Source of the DNA: Opitutia bacterium
GTDB lineage: Bacteria; Verrucomicrobiota; Verrucomicrobiae; Opitutales; Opitutaceae
Direction of reading: 5' to 3'
NCBI GenBank assembly: GCA_947442255.1
Contig: CANEVO010000021.1
Coordinates: forward strand, 1-41,593
DNA: 41,593 nt
Below the pieces are notes generated by a model. The model did no database searches. It was not told where the DNA came from and saw only the letters and a list, made by a program, of their open reading frames with translations. The translations under genes and the position numbers were made by a program. This document shows, piece after piece, positions 7,860 through 15,543 of this stretch. The first letter of the stretch is position 1. Each line of letters opens with the position of its first letter.

Positions 7860-8113
7860 TGACGACGGCCAAAATCTTTCAGCACGGGGGCAGTCAGGCG
7901 GTCCGCTTGCCGCGGGCTTTTCGTTTCCAGGGCACTGAGGTGCGCATCGAAAAACAGGGGGACGATGTCCTGCTCAAGCCGGTGCCGGCGCCGAAATTCC
8001 GTTCCTTTGCCGAAATCGCCCGCCATCTCACGGAGAAGTTTCCCGAGGCCGCCGAATTTCCGGCGCCACCGCCCCGCCCTAAAAAGCATGAGAGCGCGAT
8101 CCCGGAGTTTTGA
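7859..8113 (+). CDS. vapB: VapB-type antitoxin (AbrB/SpoVT fold)
   Basis: An 84-residue protein. The N-terminus MTTAKIFQHGGSQAVRLPRAF is the swapped-hairpin AbrB DNA-binding domain of VapB antitoxins: TAKIF strand, GGSQAVRLP, and VRIEKQGDDVLLKP as the second strand. The C-terminal half from about residue 45 is Pro/Phe-rich (FPEAAEFPAPPPRP) and would form the flexible tail that wraps the toxin. It neutralises VapC and should repress its own promoter together with VapC. The toxin gene starts 18 bases after the stop codon. The ATG overlaps the second copy of the upstream direct repeat. Confidence 0.88.
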   Translation: MTTAKIFQHGGSQAVRLPRAFRFQGTEVRIEKQGDDVLLKPVPAPKFRSFAEIARHLTEKFPEAAEFPAPPPRPKKHESAIPEF

Positions 8114-8131
8114 TCCCAATCCCCGCGCGCC

Positions 8132-8527
8132 GTGAAGCCCTCGTTTCTCCTCGATTCCAGCGCCTGCATTCCTGTGCTGCGCAATCAGGCCGGCCTGGGA
8201 AAATTGCCGGACCCTGCGCTCACGGGCATCCCGGTGATCGTGGCCGCGGAGCTTTGGACGGGAGTGAAGAAGAACTTGGCCACGCATCCCCGGCAGGCGC
8301 AGCGGCTCGCGGCATTTTTGAGTTTCTTCTCGGTGGCGGACTTCACCCTCGATGCCGCGCTCCACTATGCCGAGATCCGCGCTGCCCTCGAAACGGCGGG
8401 CACCCCCATCGGCCCGCTCGATCTCCTGATTGCCGCTCAGGCCCGGAGTCTCGGCGCGACCCTCGTGACCGCCAACGGCGGAGAATTCAAACGCGTCAAG
8501 GGCCTGAAAGTCCTCGTCTGGAAATAG
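8132..8527 (+). CDS. vapC: VapC-type toxin, PIN-domain ribonuclease
   Basis: A 131-residue PIN-domain protein of normal VapC length. Acidic metal-binding residues are at the expected places: D8 in FLLDSSACIP, E40 in VIVAAELWTG, and D96 in GPLDLLIAAQA. The fourth site is N115 in LVTANGGEF, where many VapCs have Asp or Asn. It would cut RNA, usually tRNA or rRNA loops, with Mg2+ when not bound by VapB. It starts with a GTG at 8132, which gives the right N-terminus for strand 1. It is cotranscribed with vapB, and both are flanked by family B repeats, which suggests the module may have moved with or between them. Confidence 0.9.
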   Translation: MKPSFLLDSSACIPVLRNQAGLGKLPDPALTGIPVIVAAELWTGVKKNLATHPRQAQRLAAFLSFFSVADFTLDAALHYAEIRAALETAGTPIGPLDLLIAAQARSLGATLVTANGGEFKRVKGLKVLVWK

Positions 8528-8589
8528 ACTGGGCGCGGGGTTCCGAAGCCAACATGGCCAGGGGCGCTAAACTCCTTGGTCGGTTTCTC

Positions 8590-8770
8590 GTCCTGGCTTC
8601 AGGCTCAACCCCAGTGTCGATCAACCAGATTGAGACTGAAACTCGGAGCCCATGAATCACCAAGTCTTCTCTGCTCGTGGTCGCGCGCCCCCGACAGGAC
8701 GAGTTGAAGATCGAGAAAGCCGGGAAACGGGGCCGACTCCCCCGCTCTTCCCGGCTTTCTGTTCAAAAGT
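8590..8770. repeat. Palindromic repeat family B, partial copies
   Basis: The 279-base gap after vapC holds a left-type unit in inverted orientation (CCTGGCTTCAGGCTCAACCC near 8596 and GATTGAGACTGAAAC near 8629). A right-type unit follows (AAGCCGGGAAACGGGG ... CTCTTCCCGGCTTTCTGTTC, 8725-8765). No gene is visible. With the copy at 7590 it brackets the vapBC module. Confidence 0.6.
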
Positions 8771-8806
8771 GCCGCCCAACGCCCGCGGGCGTCCGGCGAC
8801 GAAAAC

Positions 8807-9571
8807 TTATTTCAACTTCGAGAAGTCGACCGGGGCCAGGTAAACCGACTCCACCTTCGTCGTCAGCGCCCCTTCCGTTTCCGACGCCGACTTGGCTTTC
8901 AGCCAGATGGGATTCGCGCGGAAGTCCGCCCAGGCCTTGGTCGCAGCGTCGCGGCTTGGGTAGGCCATGAAATAAAGCAGCGTGTTGCCCGCGCCCTTGT
9001 CCGCATCCGTCGCATGCAGGTAGATGACATTCGTCATGCCGTGCCCCTCGAAAAGCTTCGTCGTGTGATTGCGGAAACGGGCATCGAGATTCGCGAGTTT
9101 GCCCGGGGGCGTGGTGTAGGTGCGCATCTCGAACAAGCGGCCAGAGCCGCCCGATTTCAGCGCCGGAGAGAAATCCGTCGCCGCGAGGAAAACCGACTCG
9201 ACCTTCGCCACGATCTTGCCGGAAACCTCGCTGGCGGTGCGCGCCTTCTGCCAGTCCAGATCGGCCCCGAAGGCCTTCCACGAGGCGGTCGCGGCCTCCC
9301 GGCTCGGATACTCGAGCAGATAGATCAGCTTGTCGCCGGCGCCGTCCTTGGCATCGAGCGGCACCCAGTAGCCCACGTTCACCATGCCGTGCTTCTCGAA
9401 CAGCTTGCAGGTGTGATCGCGAAAGCGGGCGAGCAGTGCATCGAGCCGGCCCGGCAGCGTCGTGTACGTGCGCAACTCATAAACCGGTGCGGCCGCGGCA
9501 GGCGTGGAGGGCACCAAGGCCGCGAGGCCGAAGGCGAGAAGGAAGAGGAGGGATCGGGAGGGTGAGGTCAT
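8807..9571 (-). CDS. Secreted tandem NIPSNAP-domain protein
   Basis: A 254-residue protein with an N-terminal signal peptide (MTSPSRSLLFLLAFGLAALV, then AAAAPVYELRTYT). Two NIPSNAP domains follow. The first begins YELRTYTTLPGRLDALLARF and has FRDHTCKLFEKHGM; the second begins FEMRTYTTPPGKLANLDARF and has FRNHTTKLFEGHGM. Both contain the YLLEYPSREAA / YFMAYPSRDAA strand and the final KVESVFL / KVESVYL strand. NIPSNAP domains are dimeric ferredoxin-like folds; exported tandem forms are common in Planctomycetes and Verrucomicrobia and their biochemical role is not settled. The ATG at 9571 is chosen because it opens a clean signal peptide; the in-frame extension upstream has no such character. 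No partner gene adjoins it. Confidence 0.88.
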   Translation of the reverse strand: MTSPSRSLLFLLAFGLAALVPSTPAAAAPVYELRTYTTLPGRLDALLARFRDHTCKLFEKHGMVNVGYWVPLDAKDGAGDKLIYLLEYPSREAATASWKAFGADLDWQKARTASEVSGKIVAKVESVFLAATDFSPALKSGGSGRLFEMRTYTTPPGKLANLDARFRNHTTKLFEGHGMTNVIYLHATDADKGAGNTLLYFMAYPSRDAATKAWADFRANPIWLKAKSASETEGALTTKVESVYLAPVDFSKLK

Positions 9572-9693
9572 GGGGGATTGGGAACGAACCAGCGTTTCGG
9601 GCCGGGCCGAGGGAGTCAATGCGGCGCCTCCGCGGCAACGCGCACCGAGTTTGTCGCTGCTATTCGCGGGCGACTGCCCTAACTTTCCGCCCC

Positions 9694-10080
9694 ATGAAGA
9701 GGGCCTTCGTTGCTTCCCTGCTGACAGCGCTGTCGATGTCCTGCGCCAGTTGCACGGCACCAGTGACCCCACCGGTGCAGGCGCTGGGCAAGATCACGAT
9801 CAACGTCGAGCCGCTGATTCGTCCGACGCGCGCGAAAGTGAAACTCGGTTACGAGCTCACCATCATCCTACCCCCGGCCGAACCCGCGGGCAACGTCTGG
9901 CAGATCGCTCAGCACAACCCGGCCACGCTCGTGCAGCGGTCCGAGATCCACGCCGGCGCCGCCGGACTGCCGAGCGTTTCCTTCCTCGTCCGCCGCACGG
10001 GCGCGACCCGGGTGCTGTTTACGCTCGTGCCCGTCGCCGGGGCCTCCGAGGTGCAACCGGTTGACGTCCGGGACGTCTAG
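9694..10080 (+). CDS. Small exported protein, possible lipoprotein
   Basis: A 128-residue protein. The N-terminus MKRAFVASLLTALSMSCASC is a signal sequence; the cysteines at 17 and 20 could be lipidated, although neither fits the consensus lipobox fully. The mature part is predicted to be beta-rich (KITINVEPLIRP, KVKLGYELTIILPP, SFLVRRTGATRVLFTLVPV). The LGYELTIILPP...VWQIAQHN segment is faintly like the LxGxxLxIxLP...W core of chagasin-type protease inhibitors (family I42), but the NPTTGY loop is not present, so this is only a hint. It diverges from the NIPSNAP gene, with 122 bases between the two starts. I cannot assign a function. Confidence 0.65.
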   Translation: MKRAFVASLLTALSMSCASCTAPVTPPVQALGKITINVEPLIRPTRAKVKLGYELTIILPPAEPAGNVWQIAQHNPATLVQRSEIHAGAAGLPSVSFLVRRTGATRVLFTLVPVAGASEVQPVDVRDV

Positions 10081-10105
10081 GTGACCGTGAAGTAGCACGG
10101 CTCGA

Positions 10106-10175
10106 GTGGCGCGGGTCTCCTGACCCGTGAAATTCCGTTCGTCCCCTCCGTCATGGGTCGGGAGACCCATGCCAC
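10106..10175. repeat. Palindromic repeat family A, copy 3
   Basis: Left arm GTGGCGCGGGTCTCCTGACC with CGTGAA, right arm TCATGGGTCGGGAGACCCAT with GCCAC, separated by about 20 bases. It lies between two convergent genes, with ends 25 and 11 bases from their stop codons. Confidence 0.85.
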
Positions 10176-10185
10176 CCCAACCCGC

Positions 10186-10506
10186 TCAGGCCGGAGCCCA
10201 GGCGCCAGCGCCGACCACTTCCTCGGCCTCGACCTTTTCGTCGGGGAGTTCGTTGAGCGGGGCAAAGCGCTCGGAGGAAAATCCCAGTTCCTGCTGGCCC
10301 TGGTGAAAGGGATCCGGGGGATTCGTGAGCTCGTGCAGCAAGAGCCCGACGGTCGCGGTCTCGCCGCCGCGCACGATCTTCTCACGCCCGAGGAACACCT
10401 CGCGAATCGTGTAGATGTTGTCCTTCGTCGGGAGCTGCTTGTAGAGCGCCCGGATCGTCGGGGAGAACGTATCGTTGATGCAGACGACTTTCTGGCCTTT
10501 GACCAT
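10186..10506 (-). CDS. Small conserved hypothetical protein
   Basis: A 106-residue soluble protein. I recognise no named domain. The N-terminal two thirds look structured: VKGQKVVCINDTFSPTIRAL, then LPTKDNIYTIREVFLG, then TVGLLLHELTNPPDP and ELGFSSERFAPL. The pattern of a short strand, a charged loop, IYTIREV and a final xGFxSxRFxPL is like small conserved proteins seen in phage and plasmid-rich genomes, where the role is unknown. The ATG at 10506 gives MVKGQK; a GTG two codons upstream (10512) is also possible. The tail (DEKVEAEEVVGAGAWAPA) is acidic and low in complexity. No neighbour suggests a function. Confidence 0.6.
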   Translation of the reverse strand: MVKGQKVVCINDTFSPTIRALYKQLPTKDNIYTIREVFLGREKIVRGGETATVGLLLHELTNPPDPFHQGQQELGFSSERFAPLNELPDEKVEAEEVVGAGAWAPA

Positions 10507-10556
10507 CGCCACACGTTGAAATGTGCTTTCCGAAAAAGCAACGTGATGCCGTGTAG

Positions 10557-10633
10557 CTTAGGATTTGGCTCCGCCAAATCCTAAGCGCCGGCAGCCGGCG
10601 CCTCGTTTTTCCCGGCGGGGCTCCGGGAAAAAC
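10557..10633. repeat. Cluster of three hairpins (family F, copy 2)
   Basis: Three perfect hairpins in a row: CTTAGGATTTGG/CCAAATCCTAAG (10557-10585, loop CTCCG), GCGCCGG/CCGGCGC (10585-10601) and GTTTTTCCCGG/CCGGGAAAAAC (10605-10633). Compare the cluster at 6418-6504. They lie upstream of the minus-strand gene at 10186 and downstream of the minus-strand gene at 10668. None is followed by a T-run in either direction, so termination is possible but not shown. Confidence 0.75.
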
Positions 10634-10667
10634 CAAGCGGCCCTGTGGAAACCGGCAAGGAAGGTCG

Positions 10668-11129
10668 TTACGGCAAGCGTCGTTCGTCGAAGTCGATCAG
10701 GTCGGGCACGCTCTTGATTTCGTCGGCTCGATCAGCGCAGCCCATGGCGGTGAGCGCTTCCTTGAGGAACTCGCGTCCGGCCACCGTCATCCCCATCTGC
10801 ACATAACGCCGGTTCCACTGCGGGGCGCGCACGTCGGCGGGGAAAATCTGGCGGAGACGCTCGTCCACCTCGGCCTCCGTGGCAGAATCGAGCACGATCT
10901 GCTCGACCTGCTTCGGATCGAGGCCGAGGTGCTGACAAAGGAAACGATCGCAGCCGCGCCGGAAGTTCTTCGCGTAGCTCGCGGGCAATGCGCCGTGGGT
11001 CTTCACGTACCAGCACTTCGCGAGCAAACGGGGCAGGTGCAGCAAACCCGTCGCGGCGTGCGGCAGATACGGCGACGGCAGCGACGCGAGGATCTCGCCC
11101 GACGAGCCCGGGATCGGTTGGGAAGGCAT
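10668..11129 (-). CDS. DUF5069-like conserved hypothetical protein
   Basis: A 153-residue soluble, mostly helical protein. Segments such as LASLPSPYLPHAATGLLHLPRLLAK, HGALPASYAKNF..GCDRFLCQHLGLD and SATEAEVDERL match the usual layout of small DUF5069-type proteins common in Verrucomicrobia: a proline-tyrosine opening, a helix with a conserved Arg, LPxxY, a short FDxxLxxxLG helix, then an acidic helix. The function of that family is unknown. The family assignment is from recalled pattern, not from a search. The gene is divergent from uvrC, with 112 bases between the two starts; no promoter motif in that gap is clear enough to call. Confidence 0.7.
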   Translation of the reverse strand: MPSQPIPGSSGEILASLPSPYLPHAATGLLHLPRLLAKCWYVKTHGALPASYAKNFRRGCDRFLCQHLGLDPKQVEQIVLDSATEAEVDERLRQIFPADVRAPQWNRRYVQMGMTVAGREFLKEALTAMGCADRADEIKSVPDLIDFDERRLP

Positions 11130-11241
11130 GCGGAAGAATTCCTAGTGTGAATCCCCAGCGAATCAAAAGGGATCTCGCGCCGTTAGCGTGCATTAGTGGT
11201 TCTATCCCGGACGCGGTATCGCCAACCTCGATCCCACTGCC

Positions 11242-12738
11242 ATGAGCGACCACCCGCCCGACAGCCCGCTCAAGGAAAAAGTCCGGCACCTCCCGGACAA
11301 GCCCGGCGTGTACCTGATGAAGGACCGTCTGGGGCGGATCATCTACGTCGGAAAGGCGCGCAGCCTAAAGAAGCGCGTCTCGTCCTACTTCCAGCGCGGC
11401 CGCGCCCGCACCATCGATCAGCCCAAGATCCGCGCCCTGATCGAACTCATCACCGACTTCGACACCATCGAGGTGAAGTCCGAGCCCGAGGCGCTGCTGC
11501 TCGAAGGAAAGCTGATCAAGCAGTGGCGCCCGCGCTACAACACCGACTTCACGGACGACAAGCGCTTCCTCCTCGTGCGCATCGATCTCGGCGAGGAGCT
11601 GCCGCGTTTCCGGCTCACGCGCCTCAAGAAGGAGGATCGCTCCCGCTACTTCGGGCCGTTCGCGCACAGCGGACTGCTCCGCAAGACCCTCGCGCAGATG
11701 CGGCGGCAATTCGGGATCCTGCTGGCCGACGGCACCCCGCAGCAGCTGCCCGACGGCAGCTGGCGGCTCTACGACGACGTGCGCGAGGAACTCTACGGCA
11801 CCGGAAACGTCGTGACCGCCGAGGCCTACCGCCGGCGGGTGGACGACGCCTGCGGATTCCTCGAGGGCAAGTCCCGGGAATGGCTCGAGACGCTGCGGGC
11901 CGAGATGGCGGACGCGGCGAACAAGCGGGAGTTCGAGAAGGCCGCCGAGCTGCGCGACGTCGTTTTTGCACTGGAGCAAACCCTGCGAAAAACCCGCCGC
12001 TTCGAGCGTCACGACCCCACCCGGCCCGAGGGCAACGCGGAGGCGCTGCAATCGCTCCAGCAGGCCCTCGGCCTCGATTTCGTCCCCCACACGATGGAGT
12101 GCTTCGACATCTCGCACATCTCAGGCACCTTCGTGGTCGCGTCGATGGTCCGCTTCGCGGATGGCAGCCCGGACAAGGACAACTATCGCCGCTTCCAAAT
12201 CAAGAGCTTCATCGGCAACGACGATTTCCGCGCGATGGAGGAGGTGGTGTCCCGCCGCTATCGCCGCCTGGCAGAGGAGCAAAAGCTCTTCCCCGACTTG
12301 ATCGTAATCGACGGCGGCCGCGGGCAGATCGGCGCGGCGCTGAAGGCGTTCGTCGCGCTCGATCTCAATCCGCCCGCGCTCATCGGCCTAGCGAAGCAGC
12401 ATGAGACGATCATTTTTTCCGACGTGCGTCCGCCGCTCAACCTGCCGCTGAATCATCCCGGGCTGCACATCCTGCAACGCCTGCGGGACGAGGCGCACCG
12501 CTTCGCCAACACCTACAACGCCAACCTGCAGTCACGGAAAATTCGCGAGAGCGTGCTCGACGACTTTGCCGGGCTCGGGCCGGTCCGCCGCGGCGCGCTG
12601 CTGGGCCACTTCGGAAGCATCGATCGGCTGCGCGCGGCTAGCGTTGAGGAGATCGCGGAGGTCCCAGGTTTTGGCGGCCGGATGGCGGCGGAGCTGCAGG
12701 CGTTCCTCCACCGCCCCGAGGAAAAAGCGTCGTCCTGA
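11242..12738 (+). CDS. uvrC: Excinuclease ABC subunit C, short form
   Basis: A 498-residue UvrC, which makes the 3' and 5' incisions in nucleotide excision repair with UvrB. The GIY-YIG nuclease (about 14-95) shows GVYLMKD, IIYVGKARSLKKRV and the glutamate in SEPEALLLEGKLIKQ. The UVR motif that binds UvrB is ADAANKREFEKAAELRD (about 220-237). The RNase-H-like nuclease begins at MECFDISHISGT (about 285), with VIDGGRGQ near 355 and DEAHRFANTYN near 417. The C-terminal helix-hairpin-helix pair is LDDFAGLGPVRRGALLGHFG and IAEVPGFGGRMAAEL. E. coli UvrC is about 610 residues; here the stretch between UVR motif and RNase-H domain is only about 45 residues, so roughly 100 residues are missing there. 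All catalytic motifs remain, so it should be active. Confidence 0.95.
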   Translation: MSDHPPDSPLKEKVRHLPDKPGVYLMKDRLGRIIYVGKARSLKKRVSSYFQRGRARTIDQPKIRALIELITDFDTIEVKSEPEALLLEGKLIKQWRPRYNTDFTDDKRFLLVRIDLGEELPRFRLTRLKKEDRSRYFGPFAHSGLLRKTLAQMRRQFGILLADGTPQQLPDGSWRLYDDVREELYGTGNVVTAEAYRRRVDDACGFLEGKSREWLETLRAEMADAANKREFEKAAELRDVVFALEQTLRKTRRFERHDPTRPEGNAEALQSLQQALGLDFVPHTMECFDISHISGTFVVASMVRFADGSPDKDNYRRFQIKSFIGNDDFRAMEEVVSRRYRRLAEEQKLFPDLIVIDGGRGQIGAALKAFVALDLNPPALIGLAKQHETIIFSDVRPPLNLPLNHPGLHILQRLRDEAHRFANTYNANLQSRKIRESVLDDFAGLGPVRRGALLGHFGSIDRLRAASVEEIAEVPGFGGRMAAELQAFLHRPEEKASS

Positions 12739-12756
12739 GCGGGACTCCGGCCATCC

Positions 12757-12870
12757 GGGCGTGGACGAGCCACGCCCCTACACGGAATTGGTACCGTTCC
12801 CCTTTCGTAGGGACGCGCCTCGTGCGCGGCCACAACCCGCATTTTGTAGGGGCGTGCCTCGTGCACGCCC
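12757..12870. repeat. Palindromic repeat family E, copy 1
   Basis: Three related units: GGGCGTGGACGAGCCACGCC with CCTAC (from 12757), GTAGGGACGCGCCTCGTGCG (from 12807) and GTAGGGGCGTGCCTCGTGCA with CGCCC (from 12846). Unit 1 is inverted relative to units 2 and 3. The same unit in inverted pair form is at 31641-31700. The rest of the 272-base gap to the symporter gene shows no other feature. Confidence 0.8.
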
Positions 12871-13010
12871 TCCGCGCCGGCGGCGGAAACAGATGGAGCC
12901 GGCTCAAGCCCGGCCCGATCCTGGCGCAATAAATGACACGCGCGCCGTCGTTGAGGCGCGGCCCCGCGCGGCGAATCCTGCCGACGGCGCCAGGCCCGGC
13001 GTCGTTCCCG

Positions 13011-14678
13011 ATGAATCCAAGAACCACCCTGCGCACCCTCGGGCTTGGCCTGGCCACGCTCGCCCTCGGGCCCGCCGGTCAGGCGGCCGAAGCCGGCGAT
13101 CGCCCGGCCGCGATCGCGCCGGGTTTCGGGGCGCTGGATTGGATCGTCGTCGCAATCTACGCCGCCGCGGTGCTGGGGATCGGGTTCTACTATTCGCGGC
13201 GCCAGAAGACGACGGAGGAGTATTTCCTCGCCGGCCGAAACACGAAGGCGTTCACCGCTGGAATCTCTCTCTTCGCGACCCTGCTCAGCACCATCACCTT
13301 CATGGCGATGCCGGGCGAGATGGTGCAAAACGGCCCGGTCGTCGCGGTCCTCTACCTCGCCGCCCTGCCGTTCTGCTACCTGATCGTCGGCTGGCTCGTG
13401 ATCCCCGCGATCATGCGACTGCACGTCAGCAGCGCCTACGAACTCCTCGAGGCCCGGCTTGGCCGCCGCGTCCGCATCATGGGATCGCTCACGTTCATCC
13501 TGACGCGACTCATCTGGATGGCGCTGCTCCTCCACACCACCTCGACGGTCCTGGTGAACGTCATGGGCTGGGACCCGCGCTGGATCACGGTGATCACGGC
13601 CACCACCGGGCTCGTGACGATTATCTACACGCTCTCCGGCGGTATCGAGGCCGTGATGGTGACGGATGTCCTGCAGTCGTTCGTCCTGCTCCTCGCCGCC
13701 GTACTCGCGCTCGTCTCCATCGGCTTCGCGATGGGGGGTGTCGACGCGGTCCTGCCCGATCGTTGGATGCCGCACTGGGCGCCCCAGCCGTTCTTCACCC
13801 TCGATCCCCACGTCCGCGTCACGATGGTCGGCACCTTCATCAGCACGGTCGTTTTCTGGGTCTGCATCGCCTCGTCCGATCAGCTCGCGATCCAGCGTTA
13901 CCTGACCACGCGCGATGCCGCCACCGCCCGCCGGGCCTTCCTGCTCAGCAACACCGCGGACGCCATCGTGACCAGCATCCTCACGCTCGTGGGCATCGCA
14001 CTGCTGGCCTTCTATCAACGCGGGCCGGGGGTGCTGCCGGAGAACATGTCGCTCGCGCACAACGGCGATGCGGTGTTCGCGCACTTCATCGGCCACTACC
14101 TGCCCATGGGCGTTTCCGGCCTGGTCATTTCCGGCTTGCTGGCGGCGGCGATGTCCAGCGTCAGCTCAGGCCTCAACGGGATCATCTCCAGTTTCTCGAC
14201 GGACATCATCGAAACGCAGTGGCCGAACCCGGCCCGCACCGAGCGATCGAAGGTGCGGACGGCCCGCTTCCTCGCCATCGTGATCGGGCTCATCACCGTC
14301 GTCATGAGCATCGGAGTCGGCGCGGTGCCCGGCAACCTGGTCGAGGTCTCCAGCAAGACGAACGGCCTCCTGCTCTGTCCGATCTTCGGCTTGTTCTTCC
14401 TAGCCCTGCGGGTGCCGTTTGCCACGCCGTTTGGCGCGGTCATGGGCGCCCTCTACAGTTTCGCGGCCGCCGTGCTGATCAGCTACTGGGACTCGTTCAC
14501 CGGCGAGGCGGGCCTCAGTTTCCAATGGATCATACCCGGCGCCTTCGTGACCAGCATAGTTGCCGGTGCAGGTTTCAGTTTGCTGCCGACGCGCGGGAAA
14601 CCGGCCGGCCAGCTCGCGGCCTACAGCACGGCGTCGCTGGCGCCGTTGATCGGTTTGGCGATCTGGATTTGGGTTTAA
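13011..14678 (+). CDS. Sodium:solute symporter family protein with N-terminal signal-like segment
   Basis: A 555-residue membrane transporter of the SSS family, which couples Na+ influx to uptake of sugars, sialic acid or other solutes. It has about 13-14 hydrophobic segments. Family marks include RRQKTTEEYFLAGRNTKAFT after the first core helix, LLSTITFMAMPGE, TLSGGIEAVMVTDVLQS and the late GLVISGLLAAAMSSVSSGLN, which matches the Na+-binding helix with its serines. Ahead of the core helices is an extra hydrophobic stretch (TLRTLGLGLATLALGPAGQAAEAG) that looks like a cleavable signal peptide, a feature of some planctomycete and verrucomicrobial SSS proteins. The ATG at 13011 is chosen because it opens that segment. 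The substrate cannot be read from the sequence; the gene has no catabolic neighbour on its strand. Confidence 0.9.
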   Translation: MNPRTTLRTLGLGLATLALGPAGQAAEAGDRPAAIAPGFGALDWIVVAIYAAAVLGIGFYYSRRQKTTEEYFLAGRNTKAFTAGISLFATLLSTITFMAMPGEMVQNGPVVAVLYLAALPFCYLIVGWLVIPAIMRLHVSSAYELLEARLGRRVRIMGSLTFILTRLIWMALLLHTTSTVLVNVMGWDPRWITVITATTGLVTIIYTLSGGIEAVMVTDVLQSFVLLLAAVLALVSIGFAMGGVDAVLPDRWMPHWAPQPFFTLDPHVRVTMVGTFISTVVFWVCIASSDQLAIQRYLTTRDAATARRAFLLSNTADAIVTSILTLVGIALLAFYQRGPGVLPENMSLAHNGDAVFAHFIGHYLPMGVSGLVISGLLAAAMSSVSSGLNGIISSFSTDIIETQWPNPARTERSKVRTARFLAIVIGLITVVMSIGVGAVPGNLVEVSSKTNGLLLCPIFGLFFLALRVPFATPFGAVMGALYSFAAAVLISYWDSFTGEAGLSFQWIIPGAFVTSIVAGAGFSLLPTRGKPAGQLAAYSTASLAPLIGLAIWIWV

Positions 14679-14730
14679 GGCGGCGGGTTTGAGCCGGGTG
14701 AGTTAAGGCGCAGCCGCCACGCTGTCGTGG

Positions 14731-14802
14731 GCAATCAATCCAGATGTCACGCGAAGCCGCGAAGATAAGGCGCAGGCTTCGCACCTTCGCGGCTTCGCGT
14801 GA
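14731..14802. repeat. Palindromic repeat family C, copy 2
   Basis: A perfect 18-base inverted repeat, TCACGCGAAGCCGCGAAG (14747-14764) and CTTCGCGGCTTCGCGTGA (14785-14802), preceded by CAATCCAGATG. The copy at 35282 has the same CAATCCAGATG lead. It lies between two convergent genes. Confidence 0.9.
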
Positions 14803-14812
14803 ACTGGCCCCG

Positions 14813-15543
14813 CTACGGCTGAAACTGATACGCGTGCAGGTCGGCGTCTCGGAGCACGAACCGGAGTTGCACGACCTTGCCCGCGAGGTGCGAGAGATCG
14901 GTGCCGACCGCCAGCTCACCGGCCGATCGCTCAGCGGCATCCAGTGCAGGCCGTCGGGCGACTTGAACGCCATCCCGCCTCCGGTCGGCACGGGCGAGCG
15001 ATGATTGGTGGGCTGCGCGCGGAGGAGCGCCTTGGAGCGAGCATCGGGCGCCGCGGCCGGATTGTCGTCCCGGAACACCGCGGGACGTCTGCCATCGACT
15101 TCCATCCCGCCCATCGTGGCGCCGACCATCACGATGTTGTTCGCCTTCGATTCCTTGAAGTCATGCAGGCCGAGTTCGGATTTGCGCCAGTGAATGCCGT
15201 CGTTGCTCTCGGCGTAGGCGGTGTAGAGGGGATTCGTCTCGGTGTATTTCCCGTCCTTAAACTGCACCATCCACGACTTGTAGTAGAACCGGTAGCGATC
15301 GCCGTCCTGGAAAACACGGTGATAACCGCTGCCCGCGCCCTCCCACGGCGCATCGTGCGACAACACGATCTCGCGCGGCACGGGTTGATGAAGCTGCAGC
15401 CGAGCTTAGCCGGAAATTTTCTCGATCAAGGCGTCGTTGACGAACAGCGCGCGGCGCGAACCGATGTCGGTCGCCGCGCTGAGTGGCGCCGCGATCAGGC
15501 CGGCCAGGGCCAGGCCGATTGAAACTCCGGGCGCGGTCTTCAT
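14813..15543 (-). pseudogene. Degenerate secreted beta-propeller (GH32/43-like) protein
   Basis: The frame opens with a good signal peptide from the ATG at 15543 (MKTAPGVSIGLALAGLIAAP, then RRALFVNDALIEKISG). A TAA at 15408-15406 interrupts it. The same frame then continues ARLQLHQPVPREIVLSHDAP, GYHRVFQDGDRYRFYYKSW, YAESNDGIHWRKSELGL and FKSPDGLHWMPL, typical of the N-terminal blades of secreted propeller proteins in Planctomycetes and Verrucomicrobia. After about residue 210 the homology jumps, in another frame, to GTDLSHLAGKVVQLRFVLRD and ADLHAYQFQP, which is the usual C-terminal end of such proteins, with a TAG at 14815-14813. Thus it has one nonsense codon plus an internal deletion of probably more than 200 residues with a frame change. 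Its start overlaps the stop of the upstream gene by four bases. Confidence 0.75.

Noticed and set aside
10557..10633. Rho-independent terminators
   Set aside because: The hairpins are strong but no run of T follows in either direction, so I list them as repeats only.
12513..14692. Long open frames on both strands over the uvrC end and symporter gene
   Set aside because: Their translations are charged or Arg/Pro/His-rich with no membrane pattern, while the frame at 13011-14678 has a full transporter helix pattern.
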